From the NCBI RefSeq assembly GCF_007005445.1, contig NZ_CP041387.1, positions 3,311,001-3,375,000 on the forward strand: 64,000 bases of DNA, written 5' to 3'. The stretch comes from Rhodopseudomonas palustris. GTDB lineage: Bacteria; Pseudomonadota; Alphaproteobacteria; Rhizobiales; Xanthobacteraceae. Below are positions 35,487 to 44,568 of the stretch, one piece after another (position 1 is the stretch's first letter; every line of letters starts with the position of its first letter). A program made the translations under genes and the position numbers. The notes under the pieces are model-generated. The model searched no databases. It was not told the DNA's origin and was given only the letters and a program-made list of their open reading frames with translations.

Positions 35487-37292
35487 ATGTCCCGTCAGCA
35501 CACCTACGTCCTCGGCCTCAACACCTACGATCACGACGTCAGCGCCTGCCTGCTCCGCGACGGCGAAATCGCCTTCGGCATCGCCAAGGAGCGCATCACC
35601 CGCGAGAAGCACGCATCAGGCTTCTACAGGGAAGTGATCGACTATTGCCTGAACGCCGAAGGCATCACCATGGCGGACGTCGATCTGGTGGTGCGCAATT
35701 GCTACATCCTGCCGGTGCCGGAGATGGAGGACCGGCTGGTGTTTCAGGACATGCCGGGCTTTCTGCCGGAATACGAGCGCGGCGAGGCCACCAGGCATCC
35801 GCTGTTCCGCAACCACACCAACAAGGTCGCGACGATCTCGCACCACCTCGCGCACGCCTACAGCGCGTTCGCGCCGTGCCCGTTCGAGGAAGGCGTGGTG
35901 ATGATCGTCGACGGCGTCGGCAGCTACCGGGCCGATGTCGACGAACCCTTTCCCGGCGACGATGCCTCGCCGCTCGCCCGCGAATCCGAGAGCTACTACA
36001 AATTCAGAGGCACCAAACTGGAATGCCTGAAGAAGGTCTGGATGGAGCCGGAGCGCGGCTTCCTCAGCGACGAGTTCTACAACATGCCGGGCCTTGGGGC
36101 GTATTACAGCCGCGCCTCGACTTACGTGTTCGGCGACTGGAACAAATGCGGCGAGCTGATGGGACTGGCGCCTTACGGCCGCCCCGGCGCGATGCCGCCG
36201 ATGCTGCAGTTCGAGGGTGGCAAGCTCACGGTGCCGCGCTGGACGCCCGAGCTGAACCAGCCCTACATCATGGACAGCGCCGGCAAATGGGAAGACAACC
36301 CGTCGATGCGGCACTGGGAAGACCTCGCCTGGCGGGTGCAGGACGACACCGAGCGCGTGCTGCTGGAACGGGCGCGCTGGCTGCGCGAGACCACCGGCGC
36401 CAAGAACCTGTGCATCGCCGGCGGCGTTGCTCTGAACTGCGTCGCCAATGGCCGGATCGCGCGCGAAGCCGGCTTCGAGAACGTGTGGATTCAGCCGGCC
36501 GCCGGCGATGACGGCATCGCGATCGGCTGTGCCTATTACGGCCATCTGGTGATCCAGCAGAAACAGCGCGGCTTCGAAATGAAGCACGCCTATATCGGCC
36601 GGCCGTATTCGGACGCCGAGGTCGAGGAAGCGACGCAGCGGTTCTTCGTCAAGCCGCAGATCAACATCGTCCGCTCCAGCGAGGTCTACAAGGAGACCGC
36701 GCGGCTGCTCGCCGACCAGAAGGTGATCGGCTGGTTCCAGGGCCGCTCGGAATTCGGCCCCCGCGCGCTCGGCCATCGCAGCCTGCTGGCCGATCCGCGC
36801 AACGCCGAAATGAAGGACATTCTCAACAGCCGGGTGAAGCATCGCCAGCCGTTCCGCCCGTTCGCGCCGATCGTCCTCAAGGAGCGCGCCGACGAGATCT
36901 TCGAGGGCAAGGGCGACTCGCCGTTCATGCTGATGGCCAAACCGGTGGCGCCGGCGTGGCGCGACAGGATTCCGGCGGTGGTCCACGTCGACGGCTCGGC
37001 CCGGGTGCAGACGGTGGACGAAGAGACCGCGCCCGACCTCTATTACATCCTGAAGGAGTTCGAAGCGCTGACCGGCGTCCCGGTGCTGGTCAACACCTCG
37101 TTCAACATCAAGGGCGAGCCGATCGTCGAGACGCCGCGCGACGCGATGGCCTGCTTCCTGACCACCGGCATCGACCATCTGGTGATGCACGACACCATCG
37201 TGTCGAAGAACAAGGCGCACCGCTTCATCAATCCGGTGCTGCAGGTGTATTCCGACGTCACCAATCTGGTGCGATCGACCACCGCGGCGTGA
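35487..37292 (+). CDS. Carbamoyltransferase, NodU/CmcH family
   Basis: The protein has 601 residues. The N-terminal ASKHA-type domain (VLGLNTYDHDVSACLLRDG, HHLAHAYSAFA, MIVDGVGS) carries the catalytic and metal-binding His residues. The C-terminal domain shows GRSEFGPRALGHRSLLADPR, FRPFAPIVL and LVNTSFN. The family transfers carbamoyl from carbamoyl phosphate to a hydroxyl on a sugar or antibiotic; rhizobial NodU does so on Nod factors. No nod genes are present, so the acceptor here is more likely a surface polysaccharide or lipid. Its stop codon directly abuts that of convergent murJ. Confidence 0.9.
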   Translation: MSRQHTYVLGLNTYDHDVSACLLRDGEIAFGIAKERITREKHASGFYREVIDYCLNAEGITMADVDLVVRNCYILPVPEMEDRLVFQDMPGFLPEYERGEATRHPLFRNHTNKVATISHHLAHAYSAFAPCPFEEGVVMIVDGVGSYRADVDEPFPGDDASPLARESESYYKFRGTKLECLKKVWMEPERGFLSDEFYNMPGLGAYYSRASTYVFGDWNKCGELMGLAPYGRPGAMPPMLQFEGGKLTVPRWTPELNQPYIMDSAGKWEDNPSMRHWEDLAWRVQDDTERVLLERARWLRETTGAKNLCIAGGVALNCVANGRIAREAGFENVWIQPAAGDDGIAIGCAYYGHLVIQQKQRGFEMKHAYIGRPYSDAEVEEATQRFFVKPQINIVRSSEVYKETARLLADQKVIGWFQGRSEFGPRALGHRSLLADPRNAEMKDILNSRVKHRQPFRPFAPIVLKERADEIFEGKGDSPFMLMAKPVAPAWRDRIPAVVHVDGSARVQTVDEETAPDLYYILKEFEALTGVPVLVNTSFNIKGEPIVETPRDAMACFLTTGIDHLVMHDTIVSKNKAHRFINPVLQVYSDVTNLVRSTTAA

Positions 37293-38822
37293 TCAGCCGC
37301 GCAGCAGCCGCTTGATCGCGCGCGGCCCGAACAGGATCAGCAGCGCGGCGCCGTAGGTCACGGCGCCGACGCCGATCAGCAGCCCCAGCGCGGCCTCGCT
37401 GCGCAGCGCCGGGAGCTGCGCCAGATGCGGTGCCGACAGCCACGCGGCCAGCCACAGCCCGGCGGCGAGCACGAGGCCGGTGACGGCGAACTTCAGCACC
37501 GCGCGCACCAGCTCGCGATCGAACACGAAATAGCCGGCGCGGATCGAGAAGCCCATCACCAGCAGCAGATTGATCCAGGTGCCGGCGGCAGTGGCGAGCG
37601 CGAGGCCGACCTGCGCCAGCGGGCCCATCAGCAGGAACTTCAGCACCACATTGACGCCGATGCCGATCAGCGCCGCCTTCACCGGTGTCGCGGTGTCCTT
37701 GCGGGCGTAGAACGGCGCCACCGCGCTGCGGATCATCACCGCGGGCACCAGCGCCGCCGCATAGGCCGCCAGCGTCGCCCCGGCCGCCAGCGCATCGGCG
37801 CTGGAGAACGCGCCGCGGGCGAACAGCGCCCGCATGATCACGTCCGGCACGGTCAGGAACGCCGCGACGAACGGCACCGAGAACAGCAGCGCGAACTCGA
37901 AGGCGCGGCGCTGCGACGCCCTTGCGCCGGAATCGTCTCCGGCGGTGAGCTGGCGCGACATCTCCGGCAGCAGCACGGTGCCGATCGCGATGCCGATGAC
38001 GCCGATCGGCAACTGGTACAGCCGGTCGGCGTAGTACAGCGCCGACAGCGCTCCGACCGGCAAGAAGGTGGCGATGATCGTGTCGGCGAACATCGCGATC
38101 TGGGTACCCATCGAGCCGATCGTCGCCGGCCCGAGCGCGCGGAAGAATCCGCGAACGTCCTCATCGAGCTTCGGCCTGGCGAACCGCGGCAGGCCGCCGT
38201 GCAGCGACAGGTCGCCGGCGAGCAGGAGATACTGCAGCACGCCGGAGATCAGCACGCCCCAGGCGGCCGCATGGCCGGCGCTCGGGAAGAACGCCGCGAG
38301 CGCCAGCGTCGCCATCATCGAGATGTTGAGAAAGATCGAGGCGGCGGCCGCCGAGGCGAAGCGCTGCATCACGTTGAGGATGCCGCCATACAGCGTCACC
38401 AACGTAATCAGCAGCAAATAAGGGAAAGTGATCCGCGTCAGCTCGATCGCGAGCCCCCGCTGCTCCGGCTCGTCGGTGAAGCCCGGCGCCAGGATGCTCA
38501 TCATCTGCGGCATGAAGGCGAGCGCGACCGCGAGCAGCACGAGCTGCGAGACGAACAGCAGCGTGAAGATGCGGTTCGCGAACAGCTTGGCGGATTGTTC
38601 GCCCTTCTCGCCGTGGACATGCGCATAGGCCGGCACGAAGGCGGCGTTGAACGCCCCCTCGGCGAAAATCGCCCGGAAATGATTGGGCAGCCGCAGCGCG
38701 ACGAAGAACGCATCTGCCACCGGACCGGCGCCGAGGATCGCCGCCAGGATGATGTCGCGGGCGAAACCTGTCAGGCGCGACAGCAAAGTGAAGCCGCCGA
38801 CGGTGAAGATGCGCTTGAGCAT
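37293..38822 (-). CDS. murJ: Lipid II flippase MurJ (MviN)
   Basis: This 509-residue MOP-superfamily transporter has about 14 membrane helices. The N-terminus LKRIFTVGGFTLLSRLTGFARDIILAAILGAG carries the conserved Arg residues of MurJ, and RLPNHFRAIFAEGAFNAAFVPAYA is the diagnostic block. It moves undecaprenyl-linked peptidoglycan precursor across the inner membrane and is essential in most bacteria. Its start is followed upstream by a palindromic repeat element and then the DegT-type aminotransferase gene on the same strand. Confidence 0.95.
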   Translation of the reverse strand: MLKRIFTVGGFTLLSRLTGFARDIILAAILGAGPVADAFFVALRLPNHFRAIFAEGAFNAAFVPAYAHVHGEKGEQSAKLFANRIFTLLFVSQLVLLAVALAFMPQMMSILAPGFTDEPEQRGLAIELTRITFPYLLLITLVTLYGGILNVMQRFASAAAASIFLNISMMATLALAAFFPSAGHAAAWGVLISGVLQYLLLAGDLSLHGGLPRFARPKLDEDVRGFFRALGPATIGSMGTQIAMFADTIIATFLPVGALSALYYADRLYQLPIGVIGIAIGTVLLPEMSRQLTAGDDSGARASQRRAFEFALLFSVPFVAAFLTVPDVIMRALFARGAFSSADALAAGATLAAYAAALVPAVMIRSAVAPFYARKDTATPVKAALIGIGVNVVLKFLLMGPLAQVGLALATAAGTWINLLLVMGFSIRAGYFVFDRELVRAVLKFAVTGLVLAAGLWLAAWLSAPHLAQLPALRSEAALGLLIGVGAVTYGAALLILFGPRAIKRLLRG

Positions 38823-38894
38823 GGGGCGCTTTTACAGGAAGTCGCGCCACCGCAAAACAGGAATGGGCACCGATCGGCCGCCCCAGCATCCGCA

Positions 38895-39012
38895 CGTCAT
38901 TCCGGGGCGCGCCCGTGAGGGTGCGAACCCGGAATCCCGAGGTGGTGGGAACACCCTATCGGCAACCACGAGATTCCGGGTTCGCGAACTTCGTTCGCGC
39001 CCCGGAATGACG
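38895..39012. repeat. 118-bp nested palindromic intergenic element
   Basis: Perfect outer arms of 17 bp (CGTCATTCCGGGGCGCG at 38895-38911, and its complement at 38996-39012) enclose perfect inner arms of 14 bp (GCGAACCCGGAATC at 38923-38936 and GATTCCGGGTTCGC at 38972-38985). This is a REP/MITE-like element of the sort dispersed in Bradyrhizobiaceae genomes. It lies between murJ and the aminotransferase gene and could fold in the transcript. Confidence 0.85.
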
Positions 39013-39016
39013 GTGG

Positions 39017-40168
39017 TTAGCGTCCAACCGCGCCGCGCACCGCCTGGATCACGCGGTCCTGGGTCGGCGCATCGAGATAGGCGTGCATCGGCAGGGCGAT
39101 GACGTCGCGCGACAACCGCTCGCACACCGGCAGGCCGCTGTCGGCGACCGGGAAGCCGCGATACGCGGTCTGCTGATGCATCGACTTCGGATAGTAGATC
39201 GCGGTCGGAATGCCCTGCGCCTTCAGCGCTGCGGCAAAGCCATCGCGATCGACGCCGTGCGGCAGGCGAATAGTGTACTGCGCCCACACCGAGGTGCAGT
39301 CCTCCGCGAGCCGCGGAACGGTGACGACATCCGCCAGCGCCTTGGAATAGCGCTCGGCCACCACGTTGCGCGCGGCGATCTCGTCCTCGAAGATCGACAG
39401 CTTCTGCAGCAGGATCGCCGCCTGGATGGTGTCGAGCCGGCCGGTCAGGCCGAGCCGGACGTTGTCGTATTTATCGCTGCCCTGGCCGTGGACGCGGACG
39501 CTCTTCAATGCCTCGGCGAGTTCGGCGTCGTCGGTGAAGATCGCACCGCCGTCGCCGAAGCAGCCGAGCGGCTTGGCCGGGAAGAAGCTGGTGGCGGTGG
39601 CGAGGCCGAAGGTGCCGAGCCGTTTGCCGCGATAGCTCGCACCGAAGCCCTGCGCCGCATCGTCGAGAACGAACAGCCCCTCGTCGGCCGCGACCGCCGC
39701 GACGGCGGCGTGATCAGCCGGCTGGCCGAACAGATCGACCGGAATGATCGCGCGGGCCTTGAGGCCGAGCTTCCTGGCGGAGCCGATGCCGCGCTTCAGC
39801 GAGGCGATGTCGATGTTGAAAGTGACTTCGTCGACATCGACGAACAGCGGGGTCGCGCCGGTCAGCGCCACCGCTTCGCCGGTCGCGCAGAACGTGAACG
39901 ACGGACACAGCACCGCGTCGCCCGGGCCGATGCCCTTGGCCATCAACACCATCAGCAGCGCGTCGGTGCCGCTGGAGCAGGTCACCACATGGCGGGCGCC
40001 GCTGAACTTCGCCAGCACCGCTTCGAGTTCGATGACTTCAGGGCCGTTGAGGAACTGATAGTGGTTGAGAACGCGCGCGACCGCCTCGTCGATTCCGGCA
40101 CCCAGCCTGCGGCGCTGCGCGCCGACGTCGATGAAAGGCACCGGATCGTTGCGGAGATGCTGGTTCAT
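39017..40168 (-). CDS. DegT/DnrJ/EryC1/StrS sugar aminotransferase
   Basis: This 383-residue PLP aminotransferase acts on nucleotide keto-sugars. It has the N-terminal FIDVGAQRRRL, CSSGTDALLMVL, FVDVDEVTFNID and DDAAQGFGASYRGKRLGTFG, then SFFPAKPLGCFGDGGAI with the PLP lysine. The VWAQYTIRL and PTAIYYPKSMHQQ blocks resemble WbpE/WlbC-type enzymes, which make UDP-2,3-diaminoglucuronate. A Gfo/Idh oxidoreductase gene lies directly upstream, as WlbA or WbpB does in those pathways. The ATG at 40168 places the PLP domain at the usual distance. Confidence 0.85.
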   Translation of the reverse strand: MNQHLRNDPVPFIDVGAQRRRLGAGIDEAVARVLNHYQFLNGPEVIELEAVLAKFSGARHVVTCSSGTDALLMVLMAKGIGPGDAVLCPSFTFCATGEAVALTGATPLFVDVDEVTFNIDIASLKRGIGSARKLGLKARAIIPVDLFGQPADHAAVAAVAADEGLFVLDDAAQGFGASYRGKRLGTFGLATATSFFPAKPLGCFGDGGAIFTDDAELAEALKSVRVHGQGSDKYDNVRLGLTGRLDTIQAAILLQKLSIFEDEIAARNVVAERYSKALADVVTVPRLAEDCTSVWAQYTIRLPHGVDRDGFAAALKAQGIPTAIYYPKSMHQQTAYRGFPVADSGLPVCERLSRDVIALPMHAYLDAPTQDRVIQAVRGAVGR

Positions 40169-40224
40169 GAGACCTTGCCGGGTTCGGATGAAAGGGCGCT
40201 CGGGAGTGTCGTGACGTCTTCGGC

Positions 40225-41223
40225 CTAGCCGGCAGCGCGGAGCGGCGCGGCGGACGCCGTCGCGGCGGGCCGGGCCGGCTGTTCGAGGCACTGGATCGCG
40301 ATTTCCAGGCTGGCGACGCCCTCCTGGCCGGTGACGGCGGGGGTGCCGTTGCTGCGCACCGCGTTGACGAAGGCGATCAGTTCGGCGCGCAGCGGCTCGT
40401 CGTGGCCGACCGGCAGATGCCGCATCGAATAGCTGCCGTCGGCCTTGAAGCCGAAGCACTCGGTGACCTGCCGGGTCAGCAGGTCGCCCATCACGTATTT
40501 GCCGCGGGTCGCGACCGTGACGGTGCGCGCCTTGAACGGCGTCAGCCAGTTGGTGTTGATGTGGGCGAGCACGCCGGAGGCGGTGCGGAACTGCAGCAGC
40601 GCGATGTCTTCGCGCTCGGCGACCGCGCTGGAGAGCTGCGGCTGCACCTCAGTGATTTCCGAATCGGTGAACCAGCGGATCAGGTCGATGTCGTGGACCG
40701 CAAGGTCGATCACCACGCCGACATTCGACATCCGCGGCGGGAACGGGCCGACCCGGGTGATGCCGATCGACAGGATGTCCTCGTCGCGAATCGCCTGCTT
40801 GATCGCCGCGACCGCAGGATTGAAGCGCTCGACATGGCCGACCATCAGGGTCACGCCGGCCTTTTCGGCGGCTGCGACGATCTCGCGTCCTTCCGCCACG
40901 GTCGAGGCGATCGGCTTCTCGACCAACACGTGGATACCGCGACCGATACAGGTCAGCGCCACTTCGTGGTGCAGATGGGTGGGCGCCGCGATGGTCACGG
41001 CGTCGACCCCGGCCAGCAGCAATTCATCGAGCGTTGCGAACGTCTTGCAGCCGATCAGCTCGACCGCGCGGTCGCGGTGCTCCGGCAGCGGATCGACGAT
41101 CCCGACCAGCGAAACGCCCGGTAGCCCAGCAAGCACACGCCCATGGTTGGTGCCCATCACCCCAGCGCCAATCACGCCGATTCGGAGCGAGGGAGTCTTG
41201 GCCGATGCAGTGCTGGAAGTCAT
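40225..41223 (-). CDS. Gfo/Idh/MocA oxidoreductase, WlbA/WbpB-like
   Basis: The protein has 332 residues. A Rossmann domain (RIGVIGAGVMGTNHGRVL), the catalytic EKP motif in VLVEKPIAST, and the GHVERFNPAV and DLAVHDIDLIRW blocks define the Gfo/Idh/MocA family. GHVERFNP is typical of UDP-N-acetylglucosamine 3-dehydrogenases that work with a DegT aminotransferase. The aminotransferase gene is 56 nt downstream, supporting a joint role in making a 3-amino sugar for a surface glycan. The dyad at 41290-41302 is upstream. Confidence 0.85.
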   Translation of the reverse strand: MTSSTASAKTPSLRIGVIGAGVMGTNHGRVLAGLPGVSLVGIVDPLPEHRDRAVELIGCKTFATLDELLLAGVDAVTIAAPTHLHHEVALTCIGRGIHVLVEKPIASTVAEGREIVAAAEKAGVTLMVGHVERFNPAVAAIKQAIRDEDILSIGITRVGPFPPRMSNVGVVIDLAVHDIDLIRWFTDSEITEVQPQLSSAVAEREDIALLQFRTASGVLAHINTNWLTPFKARTVTVATRGKYVMGDLLTRQVTECFGFKADGSYSMRHLPVGHDEPLRAELIAFVNAVRSNGTPAVTGQEGVASLEIAIQCLEQPARPAATASAAPLRAAG

Positions 41224-41289
41224 GGCGGCGCGCCTTGGAAATTGAAGGTGCGGCTTCCTAGCACGCGGCCACAGATGTGGCGAACGTTC

Positions 41290-41302
41290 GGGAAACTTTC
41301 CC
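41290..41302. promoter_or_regulatory. GGGAAA-C-TTTCCC dyad
   Basis: A perfect 13-bp palindrome lies 67 bp upstream of the Gfo/Idh gene, in the 140-bp gap after the sugar epimerase gene. There is no T-run, so an operator is more likely than a terminator. Confidence 0.35.
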
Positions 41303-41363
41303 AAACACGTTTTGATTCAGTTAATTACACCAAACAGCCAAGACGCGAATTAGACGCAAGAAG

Positions 41364-42347
41364 CTACACCTGATGATAGCGGCGGAACCAGGCGACGAAG
41401 GCCCCGATCCCGTCCTCGATCGGGGTCGACGGCCGGAAGCCGACATCCCGCACCAGCGCCTCGACATCCGCAAAGGTCGCCAGCACGTCGCCGGGCTGCA
41501 TCGGCAGCATCTCCCTGACCGCCGGGCGCCCGAGTGCGCGCTCGAGCAGCGCCACGACATGCATCAGCTCTTCCGGGCTGTGATTGCCGACATTGTACAC
41601 CCTGGCGGGGGCGTGGCCGTCGCGGCCGGTCGGAACCAGATCGATCAGCCGGGTCACGACCCGGGTCACGTCGTCCACATAGGTGAAGTCGCGCCGCATC
41701 TGGCCGTGATTGAACAGCTTGATCGGACGGCCCTCGGTGATTGCCTTGGCGAACAGATAAAGAGCCATGTCCGGCCGGTACCAGGGCCCATAGATGGTGA
41801 AGAACCGCAGCCCGGTGGTCGGCAGCCGGTACAGATGGCTATAGCAGTGCGCCATCAGCTCGTTGGCCTTCTTGGTCGCGGCGTACAGGCTGATCGGGTG
41901 GTCGGTCGGATCATCCACCGAGAACGGCAGCTTGGTGTTGGCGCCATAGACCGACGACGACGACGCGTAGATCAGGTGCTCGCAGCCATGGTGCCGGCAC
42001 CCTTCCAGCACGTTGAGGAACCCCTCGAGGTTGGAGTCGGCATAGTCGTGCGGATGGCTCAGAGAATGCCGCACCCCGGCCTGGGCGGCGAGATGAATCA
42101 CGACCGGAAAACGGCGTGTTGCGAACAGCTCCGCCGTCGCCGAACGGTCGGCGAGGTCGCCGCGGACAAAACTGAAACCGGGATAAGGCGTCAGCAGATC
42201 GAGCCGGGCCTGCTTCAACGCGGGATCGTAATAGTGGTTGAGGCTGTCGAGACCAACGACCGAGCGTCCCGCCTCCAGCAGTTCGCGCGCCACATGAAAG
42301 CCGATGAAGCCGGCCGCTCCGGTGACCAGGACCGCTTGCTCTGTCAT
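41364..42347 (-). CDS. NAD-dependent sugar epimerase, UDP-glucuronate 4-epimerase-like
   Basis: This 327-residue extended SDR carries NAD-binding GAAGFIGFHVA and the loop LNHYYDPALKQARL, which is characteristic of UDP-glucuronate 4-epimerases (LpsL/CapI). It also shows HLAAQAGVRHSL, SSSSVYGANTKLPFS, and catalytic Y-x3-K in LYAATKKANELMAH. It would convert UDP-GlcA to UDP-GalA in the cytoplasm for LPS or capsule. The ATG at 42347 has AGGAA upstream and is preferred over the ATG at 42365. Confidence 0.85.
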   Translation of the reverse strand: MTEQAVLVTGAAGFIGFHVARELLEAGRSVVGLDSLNHYYDPALKQARLDLLTPYPGFSFVRGDLADRSATAELFATRRFPVVIHLAAQAGVRHSLSHPHDYADSNLEGFLNVLEGCRHHGCEHLIYASSSSVYGANTKLPFSVDDPTDHPISLYAATKKANELMAHCYSHLYRLPTTGLRFFTIYGPWYRPDMALYLFAKAITEGRPIKLFNHGQMRRDFTYVDDVTRVVTRLIDLVPTGRDGHAPARVYNVGNHSPEELMHVVALLERALGRPAVREMLPMQPGDVLATFADVEALVRDVGFRPSTPIEDGIGAFVAWFRRYHQV

Positions 42348-42536
42348 GTCGTTCCTGCCCGCCATTCGCGACCCTCTGCGCGCGCCTGTTTAGCCAGCAG
42401 CCGACACCAGCGGCAAGCGGAACCGCCGCGCTCTTGCCAGATCGGGAGCAAGTCCCTACCAAGGCGGCGGCTTTCGCGATGGTCGGGCGCGCCGCTCGTT
42501 CTTGACGATCTGTTAACCTCTGTTCTGCGACCCCCC

Positions 42537-43496
42537 ATGCGCCGGATTGTATTCTCAGCCGCGAAGATTCTGGTTTCGGCGGCGCTGCTGTATTTCGCGC
42601 TCCGCAAAGCCGACTTCGCCGCGCTCGCCGCGCGGATCGACGCCGCCAGCGTCGGGTGGCTGGCGCTGGCGCTGGCGGTTGCCCTGTTTCAGGTTTTCGT
42701 CGGCACGTTGCGTTGGCGGACGATCAGTGCGGGCAGCGGCGCACCGCTCGGTCTGCCGCAGGCGTTCCGCTACAATATGATCGGCGCGTTCTTCAACCAG
42801 ACGCTGCCATCGGCCATCGGCGGCGATGCGATGCGGTTGTGGCTGGTGGCCCGCGCCGGAGCCGGATGGCGGACCGCCGCCTATTCGGTCTTCGTCGACC
42901 GCGCGATCGGTCTCATCGCGCTGGCGGTGCTGATCATGTGCACCCTTCCTTGGTCGTTGACGCTGATCGGCAATCCCGAGGGACGGCTCGGGCTGGTGCT
43001 GATCGATGCCGTCGCGCTCGGCGCGGGCGTGGTATTTCTGGCGCTGCATCTGCTGCCGTTCGACCTGCTGACCCGGATCTGGGCGACCCGCCATTTCCAC
43101 ACGTGCTCGCAGATTGCCAGCGACTTGCTGTTTCGCAGCCGGAGCGGTCCATGGCTGGCGCTGATCTCGCTGTCGATTCACGTCCTGGCAGTCGTGGTCG
43201 CCTGGTGCGTCGCGCGCGCGATCGCGTCGCCGACCGATTTCACGCAGTTGCTGTTTCTCGTTCCCCCGACCATGCTGATCACGATGATCCCGATCTCGAT
43301 CGCGGGCTGGGGCGTTCGGGAGGCCAGCATGGGGTTGGCGTTCGGCTATGCCGGCCTCGATGCCGGTGACGGCGTCGCCGTCTCGTTGCTGTTCGGAGCG
43401 GTGTACTTCCTTTTGGGCGGGTTCGGCGGCCTGGTCTGGATCTTCAGCGCAGAGAAGGCGGCCAAGGGAGACGCAGAGATCAAGGTGCCGGAGTAG
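42537..43496 (+). CDS. LPG synthase transmembrane (UPF0104) family protein
   Basis: The 319-residue integral membrane protein has 7-8 helices. Family landmarks are RWRTISAG, YNMIGAFFNQTLPSAIGGDAMRLWLVARAG, SVFVDRAIGLIAL, and the C-terminal IPISIAGWGVREASM. These define the flippase-like UPF0104/YbhN group, the membrane half of lysylphosphatidylglycerol synthase without its aminoacyltransferase domain. Members occur beside polysaccharide genes and are thought to move or modify lipid intermediates. The ATG at 42537 follows a TTGA-N7-TTAAC sequence. The WecA-like gene follows after 54 bp, so they may be cotranscribed. Confidence 0.85.
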   Translation: MRRIVFSAAKILVSAALLYFALRKADFAALAARIDAASVGWLALALAVALFQVFVGTLRWRTISAGSGAPLGLPQAFRYNMIGAFFNQTLPSAIGGDAMRLWLVARAGAGWRTAAYSVFVDRAIGLIALAVLIMCTLPWSLTLIGNPEGRLGLVLIDAVALGAGVVFLALHLLPFDLLTRIWATRHFHTCSQIASDLLFRSRSGPWLALISLSIHVLAVVVAWCVARAIASPTDFTQLLFLVPPTMLITMIPISIAGWGVREASMGLAFGYAGLDAGDGVAVSLLFGAVYFLLGGFGGLVWIFSAEKAAKGDAEIKVPE

Positions 43497-43550
43497 CCTG
43501 ATGAATTCAGCCATGGTCGATGTCGCGACCGTCCGGTCGGGCTGGCGCGG

Positions 43551-44564
43551 ATGAATCCGGCCATCGGCTTCGCATCCATGATCGCGGCGCTGACCGCCGT
43601 CATTCTCTGTGCCGTTCTCACCTGGGCGCTGATGCCGCTGCTGAGGAGATATGCGCTGGCGCGCCCCAATGCGCGCTCGTCGCACAAGGTTCCGACCCCG
43701 CAGGGCGCCGGCATCGCCGTCATCGCCGCGACGTTGATCGTCACCACATTCGCGCTCGGCCCGACCGCTCCGGCGCTGCTGGCACTGCTCCCGTTGTTCG
43801 CCGCCGCGGTCGTGATCGGGATCGTCGGAGCAGTCGACGATATCCGGCCGATTCCGGTACTGCCGCGCCTCGCCCTTCAGGCACTCTGCGTCGGCGCGGT
43901 CGTTCTCACGCTGCCCGCAGACCAGCAGATCGTCCCTGCCCTGCCATTGTGGCTGGAGCGCGCCGCGTTGCTGATCGGCGGCCTGTGGTTCGTCAACCTC
44001 GTCAACTTCATGGATGGGCTCGACTGGATGACGGTTGCCGAAGGCGTGCCGGTAACGGCCACCCTGGTGGTGTTCGGCTTGCTCGGCGCGTTGTCGCAAT
44101 CCCCTATGCTGCTGGCAGCGGCACTGGGCGGCGCGATCCTCGGCTTCGCGCCGTTCAACCGCCCGGGTGCGGCGAAGGTCTTTCTCGGCGACGTCGGCAG
44201 CCTGCCGATCGGGCTCCTGCTCGGCTGGTGCCTGCTGCAACTCGCGCTCCAGGGCCACGCCGCCGCGGCGCTGCTGCTGCCGCTGTACTATCTGGCCGAC
44301 AGCACCCTGACGCTGCTGCGGCGAATGATCCGCCGCGAGAGGTTCTGGCTCGCCCATCGCACGCACTTCTATCAGCGGGCGACTGACAACGGATTCCCGG
44401 TCCGGGCGGTGGTCGGCCAAGTGTGTCTTCTGAATCTCGCCCTGGCCGGGCTGGCAGGCGCCTCGATCGCCCTGCGATCGGCGGCGACCGATCTCCTGCT
44501 GCTCGGCATCGGCGCCATGCTGGTCGCCGCAGTGCTGAGGCGTTTCACCCGCCCCCGCGCCTGA
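43551..44564 (+). CDS. Undecaprenyl-phosphate sugar-1-phosphate transferase, WecA/WbpL family
   Basis: The 337-residue polytopic MraY/WecA-family enzyme contains SSHKVPTPQGAGIAV, VGAVDDI, NLVNFMDGLDWM (metal and catalytic Asp), FLGDVGSLP, and the sugar-recognition loop HRTHFYQRA. The short RTHFYQ loop is closest to WbpL/WbcO-type enzymes using UDP-FucNAc or UDP-GlcNAc. It starts glycan assembly on undecaprenyl phosphate at the inner membrane. It is convergent with the WbpM-like dehydratase gene, 4 bp away. WbpL and WbpM are partners in Pseudomonas B-band O-antigen synthesis. Confidence 0.9.
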   Translation: MNPAIGFASMIAALTAVILCAVLTWALMPLLRRYALARPNARSSHKVPTPQGAGIAVIAATLIVTTFALGPTAPALLALLPLFAAAVVIGIVGAVDDIRPIPVLPRLALQALCVGAVVLTLPADQQIVPALPLWLERAALLIGGLWFVNLVNFMDGLDWMTVAEGVPVTATLVVFGLLGALSQSPMLLAAALGGAILGFAPFNRPGAAKVFLGDVGSLPIGLLLGWCLLQLALQGHAAAALLLPLYYLADSTLTLLRRMIRRERFWLAHRTHFYQRATDNGFPVRAVVGQVCLLNLALAGLAGASIALRSAATDLLLLGIGAMLVAAVLRRFTRPRA

Positions 44565-44568
44565 GCGG

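Noticed and set aside
41373..42536. Plus-strand extension upstream of the UPF0104 gene
   Set aside because: It lies opposite the sugar epimerase and has shadow composition; the membrane protein begins at 42537.
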